Assembly (NCBI RefSeq): GCF_014395425.1
Contig: NZ_CP060711.1
Location: 1,922,001-1,986,000 of the forward strand
Length of the DNA: 64,000 nucleotides
DNA from: Thermomonas brevis
GTDB taxonomy: Bacteria > Pseudomonadota > Gammaproteobacteria > Xanthomonadales > Xanthomonadaceae
Reading direction: 5' to 3'
Shown piece after piece: positions 1 through 8,540 of the stretch (the stretch's first letter is position 1; each line of letters opens with the position of its first letter). The notes under the pieces were generated by a model. The model was given only the letters and a program-made list of their open reading frames with translations. It made no database searches and was not told the DNA's origin. The translations under genes were made by a program, and so were the position numbers.

Positions 1-1975
1 GCACCTGCGAATCCCACAGCCCGGTGCCGACGAACATCGCCGGATACGCCTTGGCTTCGAGGTTGTCGTAGGGCGAATAGGTGGCGATGTAGTCGTAGAA
101 CGTCTTCTGCTCCGGGTTGCCCCACTCGTCGTATTCGTTGGTGGTCAGCGGGATCGACGGGTCGAGCATCGTCGTCACCACGTCCACGAACGGCACCTGC
201 GACAGGATCACGCGGTACTTGTCCGGCGCCATGTTGGCGATCGCGCCCATCAGCAGGCCGCCGGCGCTGCCGCCGTGCGCGGCCACGCGGTCCGGCGCGG
301 CGTAGCCTTCCTTCACCAGGAAATCCGTCACGTCGATGAAGTCGGTGAAGGTGTTCTTCTTCTTCAGCAGCTTGCCGTCCTCGTACCACCTGCGGCCCAT
401 TTCCTGGCCGCCGCGGATGTGGGCGATGGCATAGGCCATGCCGCGATCCAGCAGGCTGACCGCGGTGACCGAGAAGCCCGGATCCATCGACGCGCCGTAG
501 CTGCCGTAGCCGTACTGCAGCAGCGCGGCCTTGCCGTTCTTCTCGAAGCCTTTCCTGTAGACGATGGACACCGGGATACTGGTGCCGTCGCGCGCGGTCG
601 CCCACAGGCGCTCGGTGACGTAGTTCGACGGATCAAAGCCGCCCAGCACCGGCTGGCGCTTGAGCAGGCGGCGCTCGCCGGTGGTCACGTTCAGCTCGTA
701 CACCGTGGCCGGCGTGGTCATCGAGGTGTAGCCGTAGCGCACCCAGTCGGTGTCCGGCTCGCTGTTGACGTCCAGGCCCATCGAATAGGCGGACTCGTCG
801 GCCTGGATGTACTCCTCGCCATCGGGCTTCAGCAGGCGCACGCGCTCCAGTCCGCCGGAGCGCTCGGCCACGGCGGTGAAGCCGTCGAACAGCTCGAAGC
901 CTTCGATGAACACGTCGTCGCGATGGGCGACCCAGTCCTTCCAGTCCTTGCGCGAAGTCGCGCCGTCGGCGGCGGTGACCAGCTTGAAGTTGGTCGCCGC
1001 ATCGGCATTCGTGCGGATCACCCAGCGCCCGCCGAAATGGTCGGCGTCGTACTCCACGTCGCGCGCGCGCTTCGCCAGCACGGTGAACTCGCGCGGATCG
1101 GCGGCCGGCGCGTAGCGCAGTTCGTCGGAAACCGTGCTGCTCACGCCGATGACGATGTAGCGCTCGTCGCGGGTGCGGTCGATGCCCATGTAGAAGCTGT
1201 CGTCGGCTTCCTCGTAGACGACCGGGTCGTCCTTCGGGTCGGTGCCGAGCACGTGCTTCTTCACCCGCACGGTGAGCAGGGTCTCCGGGTCGTTCTCGAC
1301 GTAGAACAGGGTCTTGTTGTCGTCCGCCCAGACCAGGTTGGGCGAGACGCCGGCGATGGTTTCCGGATACGCCTGCCCGGTGGCGAGGTCGCGGAAGCGG
1401 ATGGTGTACTGGCGGCGGCCGTTGTCGTCGTCGGCGTAGGCGAGCTGCCGGTTGTCCGGGCTGACCTCGAAGTCGCCCACGCTGTAGTAGTCCTTGCCCG
1501 CGGCCAGCGCGTTGACGTCCAGTAGCACGTCCTCGCCGGCGAAGTCGCCCGCCGCGTTGGCCTGCTGGATCGACAGCGCGTCGATGCCCGGGCCGTCCTT
1601 GCGGCGCGCGTGGATCGGGTAGTCCTTGCCGGTCTCGAAGCGCGAGTAGTACCAGTACCCGCGATCGCGGTAGGGCACGCTGGCGTCGTCCTGCTTGATG
1701 CGCGCCACGATCTCGTCGTAGAGCTTGTCCTGCACCGGTTTGGTCGGCGCCAGCACGGCGTCGGCGTAGGCGTTCTCGGCCATCAGGTAGCCGAGCATCG
1801 CGGCGTCCTTGCGGCTGTCGTCGCGCAGCCAGTAGTACTCGTCCTGGCGCTCGGCGCCGAACGGCGCCTTGACCACGTGCGTCTTCTTGTCCGCGTCGGG
1901 CGGCGTGGGCGGGGTCTGGGCGTTGGCGAGGCTGCTCATGAGGAAGAGACCGGCGATCAGGACGTGGGAGTTCAT
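1..1975 (-). CDS. ptrB: Oligopeptidase B-like S9A serine peptidase (3' end outside window)
   Basis: 658 residues are visible and the C-terminus, including the catalytic His, lies beyond the left edge. The N-terminus is a signal peptide (about 20 residues, ending LANAQ), so the enzyme is probably periplasmic. It then matches the S9A propeller start of oligopeptidase B (the DEYYWLRDDSR segment near residues 37-47). The nucleophile Ser is in GGSAGG at about residue 570. The family cleaves short peptides after basic residues. The start at 1975 was chosen because it gives the complete signal peptide; a second Met twelve codons on would truncate it. It lies downstream of, and in the same direction as, a second S9A gene, separated by hairpin-rich DNA, so the two are probably transcribed separately. 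OpdB rather than POP is inferred from the propeller N-terminus and GGSAGG; confidence in the family is high. Confidence 0.88.
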   Translation of the reverse strand, partial: MNSHVLIAGLFLMSSLANAQTPPTPPDADKKTHVVKAPFGAERQDEYYWLRDDSRKDAAMLGYLMAENAYADAVLAPTKPVQDKLYDEIVARIKQDDASVPYRDRGYWYYSRFETGKDYPIHARRKDGPGIDALSIQQANAAGDFAGEDVLLDVNALAAGKDYYSVGDFEVSPDNRQLAYADDDNGRRQYTIRFRDLATGQAYPETIAGVSPNLVWADDNKTLFYVENDPETLLTVRVKKHVLGTDPKDDPVVYEEADDSFYMGIDRTRDERYIVIGVSSTVSDELRYAPAADPREFTVLAKRARDVEYDADHFGGRWVIRTNADAATNFKLVTAADGATSRKDWKDWVAHRDDVFIEGFELFDGFTAVAERSGGLERVRLLKPDGEEYIQADESAYSMGLDVNSEPDTDWVRYGYTSMTTPATVYELNVTTGERRLLKRQPVLGGFDPSNYVTERLWATARDGTSIPVSIVYRKGFEKNGKAALLQYGYGSYGASMDPGFSVTAVSLLDRGMAYAIAHIRGGQEMGRRWYEDGKLLKKKNTFTDFIDVTDFLVKEGYAAPDRVAAHGGSAGGLLMGAIANMAPDKYRVILSQVPFVDVVTTMLDPSIPLTTNEYDEWGNPEQKTFYDYIATYSPYDNLEAKAYPAMFVGTGLWDSQV

Positions 1976-2040
1976 GGATGGGGCTCCGCGAAGCGGATTG
2001 CAATCGGTCCGTTCACCGCGGGTGACGGGAACGCTTTGGC

Positions 2041-2190
2041 TCCCTCCCTTTCGCACAGCGAAGGGGAGGGTTGGGGAGGGATGCTTCTGGTGCGCGTCAA
2101 CGCGAGAGCACCCCCTCCCGACCTCCCCCTTGCGCTGCGCGCAAAGGGAAGGAGAGCAGCTGCCCCTGCCTCCGCAGGGGAGGAGACGAA
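2041..2190. repeat. Intergenic hairpin cluster between the two S9 peptidase genes
   Basis: This gap holds three short inverted repeats rich in CCCTCCC/GGGAGGG. An 11-bp stem at 2044-2054/2058-2068 (one G-T mismatch, 3-nt loop) is followed by a stem around 2122-2151 centred on CTTGCGC/GCGCAAAG and by a GCCCCTGC/GCAGGGG hairpin at about 2161-2180. They probably act as the transcription terminator of the upstream prolyl oligopeptidase gene. They resemble the REP-like palindromes common between genes in xanthomonads. No long T-run follows, so a repeat element is as likely as a classical terminator. Confidence 0.55.
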
Positions 2191-2192
2191 CA

Positions 2193-4295
2193 TCACTTCG
2201 TCAGCTGGTTCCACAGGAAGGTGTAAGCCAGCGCGTTCATGTGCGCCGCCTGCGCGTTGTTGGCCGCGCCGCCGTGGCCGCCCTCGATGTTCTCGTAGTA
2301 GCGCACGTCCTTATCGGCGGCTTCCATCTTCGCCATCATCTTGCGCGCGTGGCCGGGATGGACGCGGTCGTCCTTGGTCGAGGTGGTGAACAGCGTCGCC
2401 GGATAGGTCTTGTTCGCGTCGAACAGGTGGTACGGCGAGAAGGTCTGGATGAACGACCAGTCGCTGGTGTCAGGGTCGCCGTACTCGGCCATCCACGAGG
2501 CGCCCGCCAGCAGGTGGCTGTAGCGCTTCATGTCCAGCAGCGGCACCTGCACCACGATCGCGCCGAACTTCTCCGGATATTGCGTGAGCATGTTGCCCAT
2601 CAGCAGGCCGCCGTTGCTGCCGCCCATGGTGCCCAAATGCTGCGGCGAGGTGATCTTGCGCGCCACTAGGTCGTCGGCGATCGCGGCGAAGTCCTCGTAG
2701 GCCTTGTGGCGGTTGGCCTTGAGCGCGGCCTGGTGCCAGCGCGGGCCGTATTCGCCGCCGCCGCGGATGTTGGCCAGCGCGTACACGCCGCCCTTTTCCA
2801 GCCAGGCCTTGCCGATGCTGCCGGAATAGGCCGGCGTCATCGACACCTCGAAGCCGCCGTAGCCGTACAGCAGGGTCGGCGCCTTGCCGTCGAACGCCAG
2901 GTCCTTCGGGCGGACCAGGAAGTACGGCACCTTGGTGCCGTCCTTGCTGGCGGCGAAGTGCTGCTCGATCACGTCCTTGCTGCCGTCGAAGAACACCGGG
3001 TTGGACTTCAGCACCTCGGGCTTTTGTCCGATCTCGGCGATCGACAGCGTGGTCGGGCTGAGGAAGTCGGTGGCGGTCAGCCACACCGCGTTGCTGTCGT
3101 CGGCATCCACGGCGCCCACGCCAATGGTGCCGATGGTCGACGCGCCGACGAAGGCCGACTTCGCCCAGCCGTCCTTGCCCGGCGTGAGCACGATCAGGCG
3201 GTTCTTGACGTCCTCCATCACGTTGAGGACGAGGTGATCCTTCGTCCACGTGGAGCCGGCCAGCGCGGCGTTGTCGGTCGGTTCGAACAGCGCGGTGAAG
3301 TCGCGCTTGCCGGCCATGAAGTCGTTGAAGTCCGTCGCGATCAGCGAGCCCGGCTTCCATGTCTTGCCGCCGGCTTCATACGGTTCGCGCAGCTCCAGCA
3401 CCAGCCAGTCCTTGTGCACGCCCTTCTGCGCGCTGTTCGGCGCGTCGACCTTGGTCAGGCTGCCGTCCGCGTTCCGCAGGTACAGCTCGTCGTTGTAGAA
3501 GGCGATGGTGCGGTTGACGAAGTCGCGCTGGTAGCCCGGCGTGTGGTCGCGGCCGGCGGCGATGTACATGTCGCCCGGCTTGCCTTCGTACACGGTCTTC
3601 GCCGACGCCAGCGGCGTGCCGCGCTTCCATTCCTTGACGATGTTGGGATAGCCGGAGCTGGTCAGCGTGCCGGGGCCGAAGTCGGTGAACACGTAGACCG
3701 TGTCCTCGTCGATCCACGACAGCCCGCCCTTGGCTTCCGGACGGAAGAAGCCGTCCTGCACGAACTGCTTGGTGGCCAGGTCGAACTCGCGGGTGACGTC
3801 GGCGTCGGAGCCGCCGGGCGACAGCGCGATCAGGCAGCGCTGGTACTTCGGCCGCAGGCAGTCGGCGCCGTGCCAGACCCACTTCGCGCCCTCGGCCTTG
3901 TTCAGCGCGTCGAGGTCGAGCGCGGTTTCCCACCTCGGTTCCGGCTTGCGGTATTCGGCCAGGGTGGTGCGGCGCCACAGGCCGCGTTCGTGCTGCTTGT
4001 CCTTCCAGAAGTTGTAGTAGTACTCGCCGATCTTCTCGACGCTGGGAATCTTGGCGTCGGAATCGAGGACCGCGCGGATCTGCGCCTCCAGCGTCTTGAA
4101 CGCCGGCGTGCCGGCGATCTCGGCTTCCGCCTTGGCGTTGCGCGCCTTCACCCAGTCCAGCGCCTTGTCGCCCTGCACGTCTTCCAGCCAGGCGTAGGGA
4201 TCGCCGTCGGGCGCGTTCTGCGCGGAGACGGCGCCGGTGAGGGCAAGGCCGGCAGCGACACTCATCGCTTGGCAGACAGTGGACAACTGGGACAT
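2193..4295 (-). CDS. Prolyl oligopeptidase family protein (S9A), exported
   Basis: A 700-residue serine peptidase cleaving proline-containing peptides, with a signal peptide (about residues 1-27, ending GAVSAQNA) indicating a periplasmic location. The N-terminal propeller begins with DGDPYAWLEDVQG, the usual POP start. The catalytic Ser is in GTMGGSNGGLLMG (about residue 560), the Asp in TKDDRVHPGHARKM and the His in EGGHGGAANN. Length fits the family (about 690-720). I use the ATG at 4295 rather than an in-frame GTG at 4331 because GGAG lies just upstream and the signal peptide then begins directly. It is a neighbour, not a close duplicate, of the oligopeptidase B gene. All catalytic residues are present. 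Confidence 0.93.
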   Translation of the reverse strand: MSQLSTVCQAMSVAAGLALTGAVSAQNAPDGDPYAWLEDVQGDKALDWVKARNAKAEAEIAGTPAFKTLEAQIRAVLDSDAKIPSVEKIGEYYYNFWKDKQHERGLWRRTTLAEYRKPEPRWETALDLDALNKAEGAKWVWHGADCLRPKYQRCLIALSPGGSDADVTREFDLATKQFVQDGFFRPEAKGGLSWIDEDTVYVFTDFGPGTLTSSGYPNIVKEWKRGTPLASAKTVYEGKPGDMYIAAGRDHTPGYQRDFVNRTIAFYNDELYLRNADGSLTKVDAPNSAQKGVHKDWLVLELREPYEAGGKTWKPGSLIATDFNDFMAGKRDFTALFEPTDNAALAGSTWTKDHLVLNVMEDVKNRLIVLTPGKDGWAKSAFVGASTIGTIGVGAVDADDSNAVWLTATDFLSPTTLSIAEIGQKPEVLKSNPVFFDGSKDVIEQHFAASKDGTKVPYFLVRPKDLAFDGKAPTLLYGYGGFEVSMTPAYSGSIGKAWLEKGGVYALANIRGGGEYGPRWHQAALKANRHKAYEDFAAIADDLVARKITSPQHLGTMGGSNGGLLMGNMLTQYPEKFGAIVVQVPLLDMKRYSHLLAGASWMAEYGDPDTSDWSFIQTFSPYHLFDANKTYPATLFTTSTKDDRVHPGHARKMMAKMEAADKDVRYYENIEGGHGGAANNAQAAHMNALAYTFLWNQLTK

Positions 4296-4370
4296 GGAGG
4301 CGCTCCGTGCTGCGGTCGGGGAAACCGCCACGCTAGCACGCCCCGCCGGCGCGGGAATGGCCCGGAAGCG

Positions 4371-4640
4371 CTAGGCGCGGCGGGCCATCCGCGGGTTCGC
4401 CGCGGGGTGGCGCATCCGCCGCCGGGCCTGCGCGCGCCGCCGCCGCGGCAGGCGCAGCGCGACCGTGGGCAGCGGGAAACGGCGCAGACTCCACCACGCC
4501 GCCAGCGGCATCCCCAGCAGCCACAGCGGCAGCCAGCCCAGCCACGCGCTGGTGCCGCGCGCGGCGGGAACCAGCAGCACGGCCAGCGCGCCGAGGATCA
4601 CCAGCTGGCGCAGGCAGGAATCGAGATCGCGGTGGGTCAT
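4371..4640 (-). CDS. Small arginine-rich membrane protein
   Basis: An 89-residue protein with two hydrophobic segments (about residues 12-26 and 31-46) followed by a strongly basic tail rich in Arg and Pro. It lies downstream of the C39 ABC exporter gene in the same direction with a 64-nt gap, and could be the last gene of the peptide export locus. No family was recognised. The start was set at the ATG preceded by GGAG about 7 nt upstream. An immunity or accessory role is possible from position only. It could equally be an unrelated xanthomonad hypothetical gene, because its base composition is high-GC like the core genome. Confidence 0.5.
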   Translation of the reverse strand: MTHRDLDSCLRQLVILGALAVLLVPAARGTSAWLGWLPLWLLGMPLAAWWSLRRFPLPTVALRLPRRRRAQARRRMRHPAANPRMARRA

Positions 4641-4704
4641 GGCAGCGCTCCGTTCAGGATGGCGCGCAGGTTGCTTTGCCGCCATCTCACGGGCTGCGAC
4701 GCGC

Positions 4705-6786
4705 CTAGGCCGCGGCCTGCACCGGCTCCGGCCTGACCTCCTGCACGATCTTCCCGCCGTGCATCACCAGCACGCGATCGGCACTGGCGATGGTTTCGGG
4801 CCGATGCGCCACGATCACCTTGGTCACCTCCAACTGCTTCACCGCCGCGTTCACCAGCTGCTCGTTGCCCACGTCCAGATGGCTGGTGGCTTCGTCCAGG
4901 AACAGCAGCTTCGGCTGCCGGTACAGCGCCCGCGCCAGGATCACCCGCTGCTTCTGCCCGCCGGACAGGCTGCTGCCCATGTCGCCGATCAGGCTGTGAT
5001 AGCCCATCGGCATCGCCGCGATCTCCCCGTGGATGGCCGCCATGCGTGCCGCCTGCTCCACCCGTGCCTGATCCATCTGCGGATCGAAAAAGCTGATGTT
5101 GTCGGCAATGCTGCCGCCGAACAGCTGGTCGTCCTGCATCACCGCGCCCACGATCCGGCGGATGTTCGCCGGTCCCGCCTTGTGCAGATCCTGCCCGCCG
5201 ATGCGGATCGTGCCTTCGGTCGGCTTGAGCAGGCCCAGCAGGAGCTTGACCAGCGTGGTCTTGCCGCAGCCGGACGCGCCGACGATCGCCACCGCTTCGC
5301 CCGGTTCGATGCGCAGGTTGCAGCCCTTCAACACCCACGGCTCGCCATCGGCGTAGCGGAAGCCCAGGTTCTCCACCTCGATGGAGGAGACTTCGGGCGC
5401 GGGCAGCTCCGGCCGCAGCTCCGCGTCCTCCGGCGGCGTCAGCACGATGTCGGCCAGGCGCTCGCCGTGCAGGCGCAGCATGCGGAACTCGATGCCCTTG
5501 TCGATCAGCGCCGACATGCGCTGCGCGAACTGGTCCTTGTAGGCGAGGAACGCGATCAGCATGCCGACCGAGAACACGTTGGACAGCGCCAGCAGCGCCC
5601 CGATCCAGATCACCGCGATGCGCTCGATCCCGAATACCAACTGGCTGGCGCTGGTGAAGCCCAGCCCCAACTGCGCGATGCGCACGTCCTGGTTGACGGT
5701 ATCCACCATCAGATTGTCGTAAGTGGAGCGGCGCAGCCCCTCCGCCCCGGCCACCTTGACGCTTTGCATGCCGCGCAGCGATTCCAGCAGATGGGTCTGC
5801 TGTTTCGCCGCCGCCACCAGTTGACGCTCGGTACCGTCGCGCAGCGGCCGGTAGGCCGCCAGGCGAATGCCGGCATACAGCGCCACCGCCAGCAGGGTAA
5901 CCAGCGCCAGCTTCCAGCTGTAGACCAGCATCAGGCCGAACGTCACCACCGCCATCAGGCCGTCGATCAGCGCCTCGACGAAGCTGGTGGTCAAGGTGCG
6001 CTGGATCGCCTGCACCGAGGCCATGCGCGAAGTGATATCGCCCAGATGGCGCTTTTCGAAGAAATCCAGCGGCAACCGCAGCGCGTGCGCGAACACGTTG
6101 CCCATCCATTGCAGCCCCAATCGGGACGACAGATACACCACCGACCAGCCGCGCAGCAGGCCGATGCCGATCTGCAGCAGCAGGGCCAGCCCGAAGCCCA
6201 GTCCCAATACCGTCAGCAGGTCCTTGTCGGCGGAGACCAGCACCTGGTCCACCACCCACTGCATGAAGAACGGGGCGAGCACCACGAACACCTGCAAGGC
6301 CACCGACAGCAGCAGGATCTGCCCCAGCGCCCGCCACAGGCCGGTCACGCGTCCGGTCAGCTGGCGCACCGACACCGATGGCGAGGCCTTGCGCGGCTTG
6401 AACTCATGGCCGGGCGCCAGTTCCAGCGCCACGCCGGTGAAGTGATCGGAGACCTCGGAAAAGGCGAGCGTCTTCTCGCCGATGGCCGGGTCGAGGATCG
6501 TCACCTTCGACCGTCTGACCTTGGCCAGCACCACGAAGTGGTTGAAATCCCAATGCAGGATGCAGGGCAGTTTGAGCTTGCCCAGGTCGTCCATGTCCAG
6601 CCGCAGCGGGCGGGTCTGGAAACCCAACTGCTGGGCGACATGGATCAGCTGGTTGAGCTTGGCGCCTTTGAGGGAGAGAGGGAAACGCTGGCGTAACTCG
6701 GCCAGAGATATCCGCAGGCCGTGGGCATCGGCCACCATCGCTAGCGAGGCGAGGCCGCATTCAGCGGCTTCGGATTGGAGGGTCAT
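4705..6786 (-). CDS. C39 peptidase-containing ABC exporter (CvaB-like)
   Basis: A 693-residue inner-membrane exporter that removes double-glycine leaders and pumps the cargo. The N-terminal C39 domain has its complete triad: Cys10 in SEAAECGLASL, His83 in NHFVV and Asp99 in ILDP. A six-helix ABC membrane domain follows (about residues 150-430), then an ATPase with Walker A GASGCGKTT, signature LSGGQKQR, Walker B LLFLDEATSHLD and the H-loop His in VAHRPE. Length matches the CvaB/PCAT class. The N-terminus is short, starting only nine residues before the catalytic Cys. The gene follows the CPBP protease by 33 nt. With the HlyD-type protein upstream it would form a type I export system; the TolC partner is not in this window. 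Its expected substrates are the two GG-leader peptides at 7710-8387. Confidence 0.93.
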   Translation of the reverse strand: MTLQSEAAECGLASLAMVADAHGLRISLAELRQRFPLSLKGAKLNQLIHVAQQLGFQTRPLRLDMDDLGKLKLPCILHWDFNHFVVLAKVRRSKVTILDPAIGEKTLAFSEVSDHFTGVALELAPGHEFKPRKASPSVSVRQLTGRVTGLWRALGQILLLSVALQVFVVLAPFFMQWVVDQVLVSADKDLLTVLGLGFGLALLLQIGIGLLRGWSVVYLSSRLGLQWMGNVFAHALRLPLDFFEKRHLGDITSRMASVQAIQRTLTTSFVEALIDGLMAVVTFGLMLVYSWKLALVTLLAVALYAGIRLAAYRPLRDGTERQLVAAAKQQTHLLESLRGMQSVKVAGAEGLRRSTYDNLMVDTVNQDVRIAQLGLGFTSASQLVFGIERIAVIWIGALLALSNVFSVGMLIAFLAYKDQFAQRMSALIDKGIEFRMLRLHGERLADIVLTPPEDAELRPELPAPEVSSIEVENLGFRYADGEPWVLKGCNLRIEPGEAVAIVGASGCGKTTLVKLLLGLLKPTEGTIRIGGQDLHKAGPANIRRIVGAVMQDDQLFGGSIADNISFFDPQMDQARVEQAARMAAIHGEIAAMPMGYHSLIGDMGSSLSGGQKQRVILARALYRQPKLLFLDEATSHLDVGNEQLVNAAVKQLEVTKVIVAHRPETIASADRVLVMHGGKIVQEVRPEPVQAAA

Positions 6787-6819
6787 GCAAGCAGCATCAT
6801 AAATTTACAGAATAGGGCT

Positions 6820-7647
6820 TCAGGCGCGACCACAATTTAACTGCCTGAAGTTGTTTTTAATCATAAAAAATAAAGCAGGAGTTGATATCAGCAGCATCAT
6901 AATTTCTGGAATCCAGCTTGATAACTCCCTCAAATCAGTCGTAGATTTCATCCAGTGAAAATTAAATATATACTGAAGAATAAATGCGGAGGCGTTGAAG
7001 ATCGCATGAGTCAATGCATTCACCCAGATCGAACGATACCTAATGTAAAGAACACACAAGACTATCCCAAAAACAAGCGTACTAAGAAAATACGGCTTCT
7101 GCATGTGAAATGCAGCAAAAAGCAGTGAGTTCGCAATGACGGCCCTCATTGCCCCCCATCTGGCGGTCATTTCTCTAAGAAATAAGCCTCTGAATAAGTA
7201 CTCTTCAACGACAGGAGCAGCTATAAGCTGAGCAAATCCTATAGTTACAAATCCGAAAAATGTTTCGTGAAGATCGTATGGCGCCACATGGAATCCCCAG
7301 TATTCATGGGCGAAATCTGGATAATGCTGTGCAGCAAGATATACCTCTATAAAGTTTTCTCCATAAGAAAACATAAGAAGCAGCGCGGCGCAAATTGCCG
7401 CTACTAGGATTGATGCTGCGTTTAATCCTGCTCCTGAAATGGCCTTAAACGAAACTCCAGCTGCTCGCGCAACATGTCTTGCAAATAAAAACATTGCGCA
7501 ATATACAATTACAAGCCTGCCATTGGTCGAAATAGTCTTGTCAATAGGGAAAAGGCGGGCTATATATGATGCCGCAGTGCCTACAACTATCATGGATACG
7601 GCGATACATGAAAACAAATCAATGAATCGCATTCTGCCATTTCTCAT
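6820..7647 (-). CDS. CPBP family intramembrane metalloprotease
   Basis: A 275-residue, mostly hydrophobic protein with about eight membrane segments. The CPBP (Abi/CaaX) signature is complete: EE at 148-149 with Arg153 (EEYLFRG), His181 in LLFAAFHM and His214 in NALTHAIFNA. In Gram-positive class II bacteriocin loci such proteases serve as self-immunity proteins or process peptides. Here it sits directly between two GG-leader peptide genes and the C39 exporter, which supports such a role by context. A GGAGG ribosome site lies 4 nt before the ATG. The coding sequence is far richer in A+T than the exporter and the M16 gene, a sign of separate acquisition. Which of the two roles it plays cannot be read from sequence. 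Confidence 0.88.
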   Translation of the reverse strand: MRNGRMRFIDLFSCIAVSMIVVGTAASYIARLFPIDKTISTNGRLVIVYCAMFLFARHVARAAGVSFKAISGAGLNAASILVAAICAALLLMFSYGENFIEVYLAAQHYPDFAHEYWGFHVAPYDLHETFFGFVTIGFAQLIAAPVVEEYLFRGLFLREMTARWGAMRAVIANSLLFAAFHMQKPYFLSTLVFGIVLCVLYIRYRSIWVNALTHAIFNASAFILQYIFNFHWMKSTTDLRELSSWIPEIMMLLISTPALFFMIKNNFRQLNCGRA

Positions 7648-7664
7648 GCGCCCTCCAAGAAAAA

Positions 7665-7696
7665 CCCAATCCCGCCTATCGTCAAGCGGGACTGGG
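7665..7696 (-). terminator. Rho-independent terminator after peptide precursor B
   Basis: An 11-bp stem (7665-7675 with 7686-7696, one G-T pair, 10-nt loop) is followed on the minus strand by TTTTTCTT. It lies between the stop of peptide B (7710) and the CPBP start (7647). It would end most transcripts after the peptide genes and let a fraction read through into the CPBP and exporter genes, a common way to give more precursor than transporter. Confidence 0.75.
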
Positions 7697-7709
7697 ATAA
7701 ATGCGTGAC

Positions 7710-7871
7710 TTAGTGCGTTAAATCATAAATGGCACTACCGAGCCATGCTCCAATCTTTTCGCAGAGCTCCGCGGCATCATTAATCCTTTTTCCAAGTTCC
7801 GATTCGGGATTGTCGATGGGTTTGACTCCGCCAGCCGTCAATTTAATTTCACTTACTCCAAGTTCGCGCAT
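7710..7871 (-). CDS. Double-glycine leader peptide precursor B (bacteriocin/microcin-like)
   Basis: A 53-residue precursor too short for routine ORF calling. The leader MRELGVSEIKLTAGG has the MREL..xEI....GG pattern of class II bacteriocin and microcin V leaders. The mature part (about 38 residues) starts VKPIDNPESELG, carries a single Cys37 and a GAWLG (GxxxG) motif at 41-45, and ends AIYDLTH. It aligns without gaps to precursor A over all 53 residues. GAGGA lies about 10 nt before the ATG. The Gly pair is one residue further along than in A, so cleavage is either after AG (position 14) or GG (position 15). GxxxG motifs are typical of two-peptide bacteriocins, where they mediate helix pairing. 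Antimicrobial activity is inferred. Confidence 0.8.
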   Translation of the reverse strand: MRELGVSEIKLTAGGVKPIDNPESELGKRINDAAELCEKIGAWLGSAIYDLTH

Positions 7872-8225
7872 TTTCTGTGGTCCTCGGATAGGGTTTGATA
7901 ATTTAAATGGTTAAAATTGAGTTTCGTATATTAATTTGTGTCCAGCGATCTTGATAAGTCCTTGGGTGATCAAGCCTAGGATTTATTTCCGTAAGCCGGA
8001 AGTCATTTGAGCTGGATTCGGGTCGCTTCGCTTTAGAATGAAATCAACCGGACGGATAAAAGACACAAAAACAAAACTCATTTGCCGCAATTGGCGCAAC
8101 GCTGACAAGCCCATCCTGAACTTGTCAGCACACCCCGAGCCCAGCACGCAGATCCGTCACTTGTATGATTGGTCTGCGATCGATCATCCATGATCGGCAT
8201 ATGGCGCGGACTTAATTATATAAAG
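7872..8225. other. A+T-rich gap between the two peptide precursor genes
   Basis: This 354-bp gap holds no ORF with a plausible start and ribosome site. Visible structure: a perfect 9-bp inverted repeat GCTGACAAG/CTTGTCAGC (8101-8109, 8121-8129) with an 11-nt loop and no T-run on either side, and a perfect 7-bp repeat CGATCAT-CC-ATGATCG at 8181-8196. The region upstream of precursor B (about 7880-7990) is A+T-rich and could contain its own promoter, but no convincing -35/-10 pair was identified. Confidence 0.5.
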
Positions 8226-8387
8226 TCAATGCGTCCAATCGTAGATTTTACCGCCAAGCCAACTTCCAATCTTGTCGCACAGCTGCATAACATCATTAAT
8301 GGTTTTCCCAACTTCTGATTCGGCATTATCCACCGGCTTGAGGGCGCCGCCAATGTGGCTGATCTCACAAGCATCTAGTTCACGCAT
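8226..8387 (-). CDS. Double-glycine leader peptide precursor A (bacteriocin/microcin-like)
   Basis: A 53-residue precursor. The open frame extends 19 codons further upstream, but the ATG at 8387 is preceded by GGAGATGAAAAA and opens exactly on the leader MRELDACEISHIGG. Cleavage after GG14 by a C39 peptidase gives a 39-residue product beginning ALKPVDNAESEVG, with one Cys37 and the GxxxG motif GSWLG (41-45) before the end KIYDWTH. Shared with precursor B are the leader, KPxDNxESExGKxIND, LCxKIGxWLG and the YDxTH end. The mature part is acidic at its start and more hydrophobic/amphipathic after residue 30. The gene is 189 bp downstream of the M16 peptidase stop. Function as a secreted bacteriocin or signalling peptide is inferred from leader and export genes. 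Confidence 0.82.
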   Translation of the reverse strand: MRELDACEISHIGGALKPVDNAESEVGKTINDVMQLCDKIGSWLGGKIYDWTH

Positions 8388-8540
8388 TTTTTCATCTCCA
8401 TTGGAATAACGCAGTTCCTCTGCGCTGAAGGGAAGGGGATACACCCCAACAATTTCATAGCTCTTGAGTCAACCAACTTGCTCAATGAACGAATATGAGG
8501 ATTTGAGTGCCCGCTTGGTCAGCCGTGCGCTTTTTCATCT

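Noticed and set aside
8101..8129. Rho-independent terminator between the precursors
   Set aside because: Perfect stem but no T-run on either strand.
8226..8444. 72-codon version of precursor A
   Set aside because: The extra 19 codons lie before a good ribosome site and would displace the MREL leader from the N-terminus.
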